Below are positions 6,707 through 7,126 of a stretch of DNA of 7,126 bases, piece by piece; position 1 is the stretch's first letter, and each line of letters starts with the position of its first letter. A model generated the notes under the pieces. That model worked only from the letters and a program-made list of their open reading frames with translations, ran no database searches and was not told the DNA's origin. This stretch comes from an uncultured Prevotella sp. (GTDB lineage: Bacteria > Bacteroidota > Bacteroidia > Bacteroidales > Bacteroidaceae): assembly GCA_900314365.1 (NCBI GenBank), contig OMVH01000215.1:1-7126 (forward strand). Direction: 5' to 3'. Both the position numbers and the translations under genes were made by a program.

Positions 6707-6871
6707 AAAAACCTGCAAAACACTTTGCGTCAGCGCCAAGGGCTTTGGCCCCTTGTAATTGTAGAGTTGAGGGCTTATGAGAGGCCGTGCCTCTCACCGC
6801 CCTCAACTCTCCAATGGCAGATCCTCCTGGGTCGGATCTTGGCGCTGACACAAAGAAAAACCAGTAAAACC
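6707..6871. mobile_element. Candidate MITE-like cruciform element with flanking direct repeats
   Basis: The outer inverted repeat pairs CTTTGCGTCAGCGCCAAG (6723-6740) with CTTGGCGCTGACACAAAG (6838-6855), 17 of 18 positions complementary. Three inner arms follow. Arm A pairs CAAGGGC (6737-6743) with GCCCCTTG (6748-6755), with one bulged C. Arm B is the longest: AGAGTTGAGGGC (6763-6774) with GCCCTCAACTCT (6799-6810), 12 of 12, then GAGAGGC (6779-6785) with GCCTCTC (6789-6795) around CGT. Arm C pairs AGATCC (6819-6824) with GGATCT (6834-6839). Arms A and C overlap the outer arms by a few bases. Immediately outside both ends is an imperfect direct repeat: AAAAACCTGCAAAACA (6707-6722) and AAAAACCAGTAAAACC (6856-6871), 13 of 16 identical. 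That geometry fits a non-autonomous transposon with a target duplication, though the flanks are A-rich. A structured RNA is the alternative. No transposase is encoded. Confidence 0.55.
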
Positions 6872-6915
6872 CTGCCCACCCATTTTCAGAAACTAAACTC
6901 TGCTTACACAGCAAA

Positions 6916-6947
6916 TTTGATACAACATAATTATCACGATAACATAA
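6916..6947 (+). promoter_or_regulatory. Weak possible promoter for the 7001 gene
   Basis: TTTG at 6916-6919 is followed after 20 bp by TAACATAA at 6940-6947. The upstream box and spacing fit the Bacteroidota pattern, but the -7 box matches only its TA and one later T. The region is AT-rich, so chance matches are expected. The gene at 7001 must start somewhere in 6872-7000 unless it is read from upstream. Confidence 0.25.
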
Positions 6948-7000
6948 TAATTCTATCTATACTCAGCTTCTTTTAATGTAAAGAACTAAAACTATATGTC

Positions 7001-7126
7001 ATGGAATTGCAAATTAACAAAGAACCCATTGAGCAGGGGCTTCTGATGAAGCTTAAGCATTACGTTTATCCTATATTGGGATGCTGCCAGGAGTTTCATA
7101 GAGAGTTGGGGGCGTGGCATAATGAA
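7001..7126 (+). CDS. GxxExxY-type protein, N-terminal part (cut by window)
   Basis: The frame is open from the ATG at 7001 to the window end, giving 42 residues. MELQINKEPIEQGLLMKLKH is followed by VYPILGCCQEFHRELGAWHNE. The second part fits the N-terminus of the GxxExxY family, where a helix of the form I-x-G-x-x-x-E-x-H-x-x-L-G precedes the naming motif. Here these are I25, G27, E31, H33, L36 and G37. The final E42 probably aligns with the motif glutamate, and the rest lies beyond the edge. The family is small (about 120-140 residues) and related to the PD-(D/E)XK nuclease fold, but its biological role is not established. An in-frame TAA at 6974-6976 excludes a much earlier start. The other ATG at 6996 is in a frame that stops after 16 codons. 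The gene sits 129 bp past the repeat element. Confidence 0.65.
   Translation, partial: MELQINKEPIEQGLLMKLKHYVYPILGCCQEFHRELGAWHNE

Noticed and set aside
6723..6855. Integron attC site
   Set aside because: attC sites are single imperfect hairpins with conserved core ends such as GTTRRRY. This element has several arms and ends in CTTTG/CAAAG, and no integrase is nearby.
6651..6976. Open frames on both strands across the cruciform (minus 6651-6914, plus 6725-6976)
   Set aside because: They translate the inverted repeat arms, and the minus frame also overlaps the GH43 stop. Neither has a plausible protein signature.

Overview
The window looks like chromosome of a Bacteroidota bacterium, most likely Prevotella-like within Bacteroidales (inference). 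Starts are preceded by A-rich leaders, not Shine-Dalgarno sequences. Two gene upstream regions carry the Bacteroidota -7 box TAnnTTTG, one with a TTTG box 19 bp upstream. The HisB protein has the Bacteroidales form of the phosphatase loop.

Layout, left to right. Positions 1-264 are AT-rich, with a possible leftward promoter at the edge and a good rightward promoter at 179-209. The promoter drives a small membrane-anchored zinc-ribbon protein with a DUF2007-type domain (265-780). Positions 781-1703 hold about 920 bases with no convincing gene. They are not featureless: a cluster of TTCG-centred hairpins lies at about 975-1099, several perfect palindromes follow, and a degenerate array of AGTACT/TACTGCAGTA palindromes spaced about 20 bp apart lies at 1500-1590.

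Positions 1758-6675 are a tight, GC-rich rightward cluster: a SpoU/TrmH-type RNA 2'-O-methyltransferase, an unrecognised six-helix membrane protein overlapping it by 4 bp, a bifunctional HisB (histidinol-phosphatase plus imidazoleglycerol-phosphate dehydratase), and a secreted protein with two different GH43-like domains. Gaps are 27 and 29 bp, so one transcript is likely. The products do not form one obvious pathway: RNA modification, histidine synthesis and extracytoplasmic glycan breakdown share the cluster, and no other his gene is in view.

Positions 6676-7000 contain the most striking non-coding object. It is a 133-bp multi-armed inverted-repeat element (6723-6855) whose 18-bp terminal arms are directly abutted on both sides by a 16-bp imperfect direct repeat, the geometry of a non-autonomous transposable element with a target duplication. 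The window ends inside the start of a GxxExxY-type protein gene (from 7001).

No complete defence system, CRISPR array, tRNA, rRNA or transposase gene was found. The best candidates for something undescribed are the cruciform element at 6707-6871, the hairpin cluster at 975-1099 and the palindrome array at 1500-1590.
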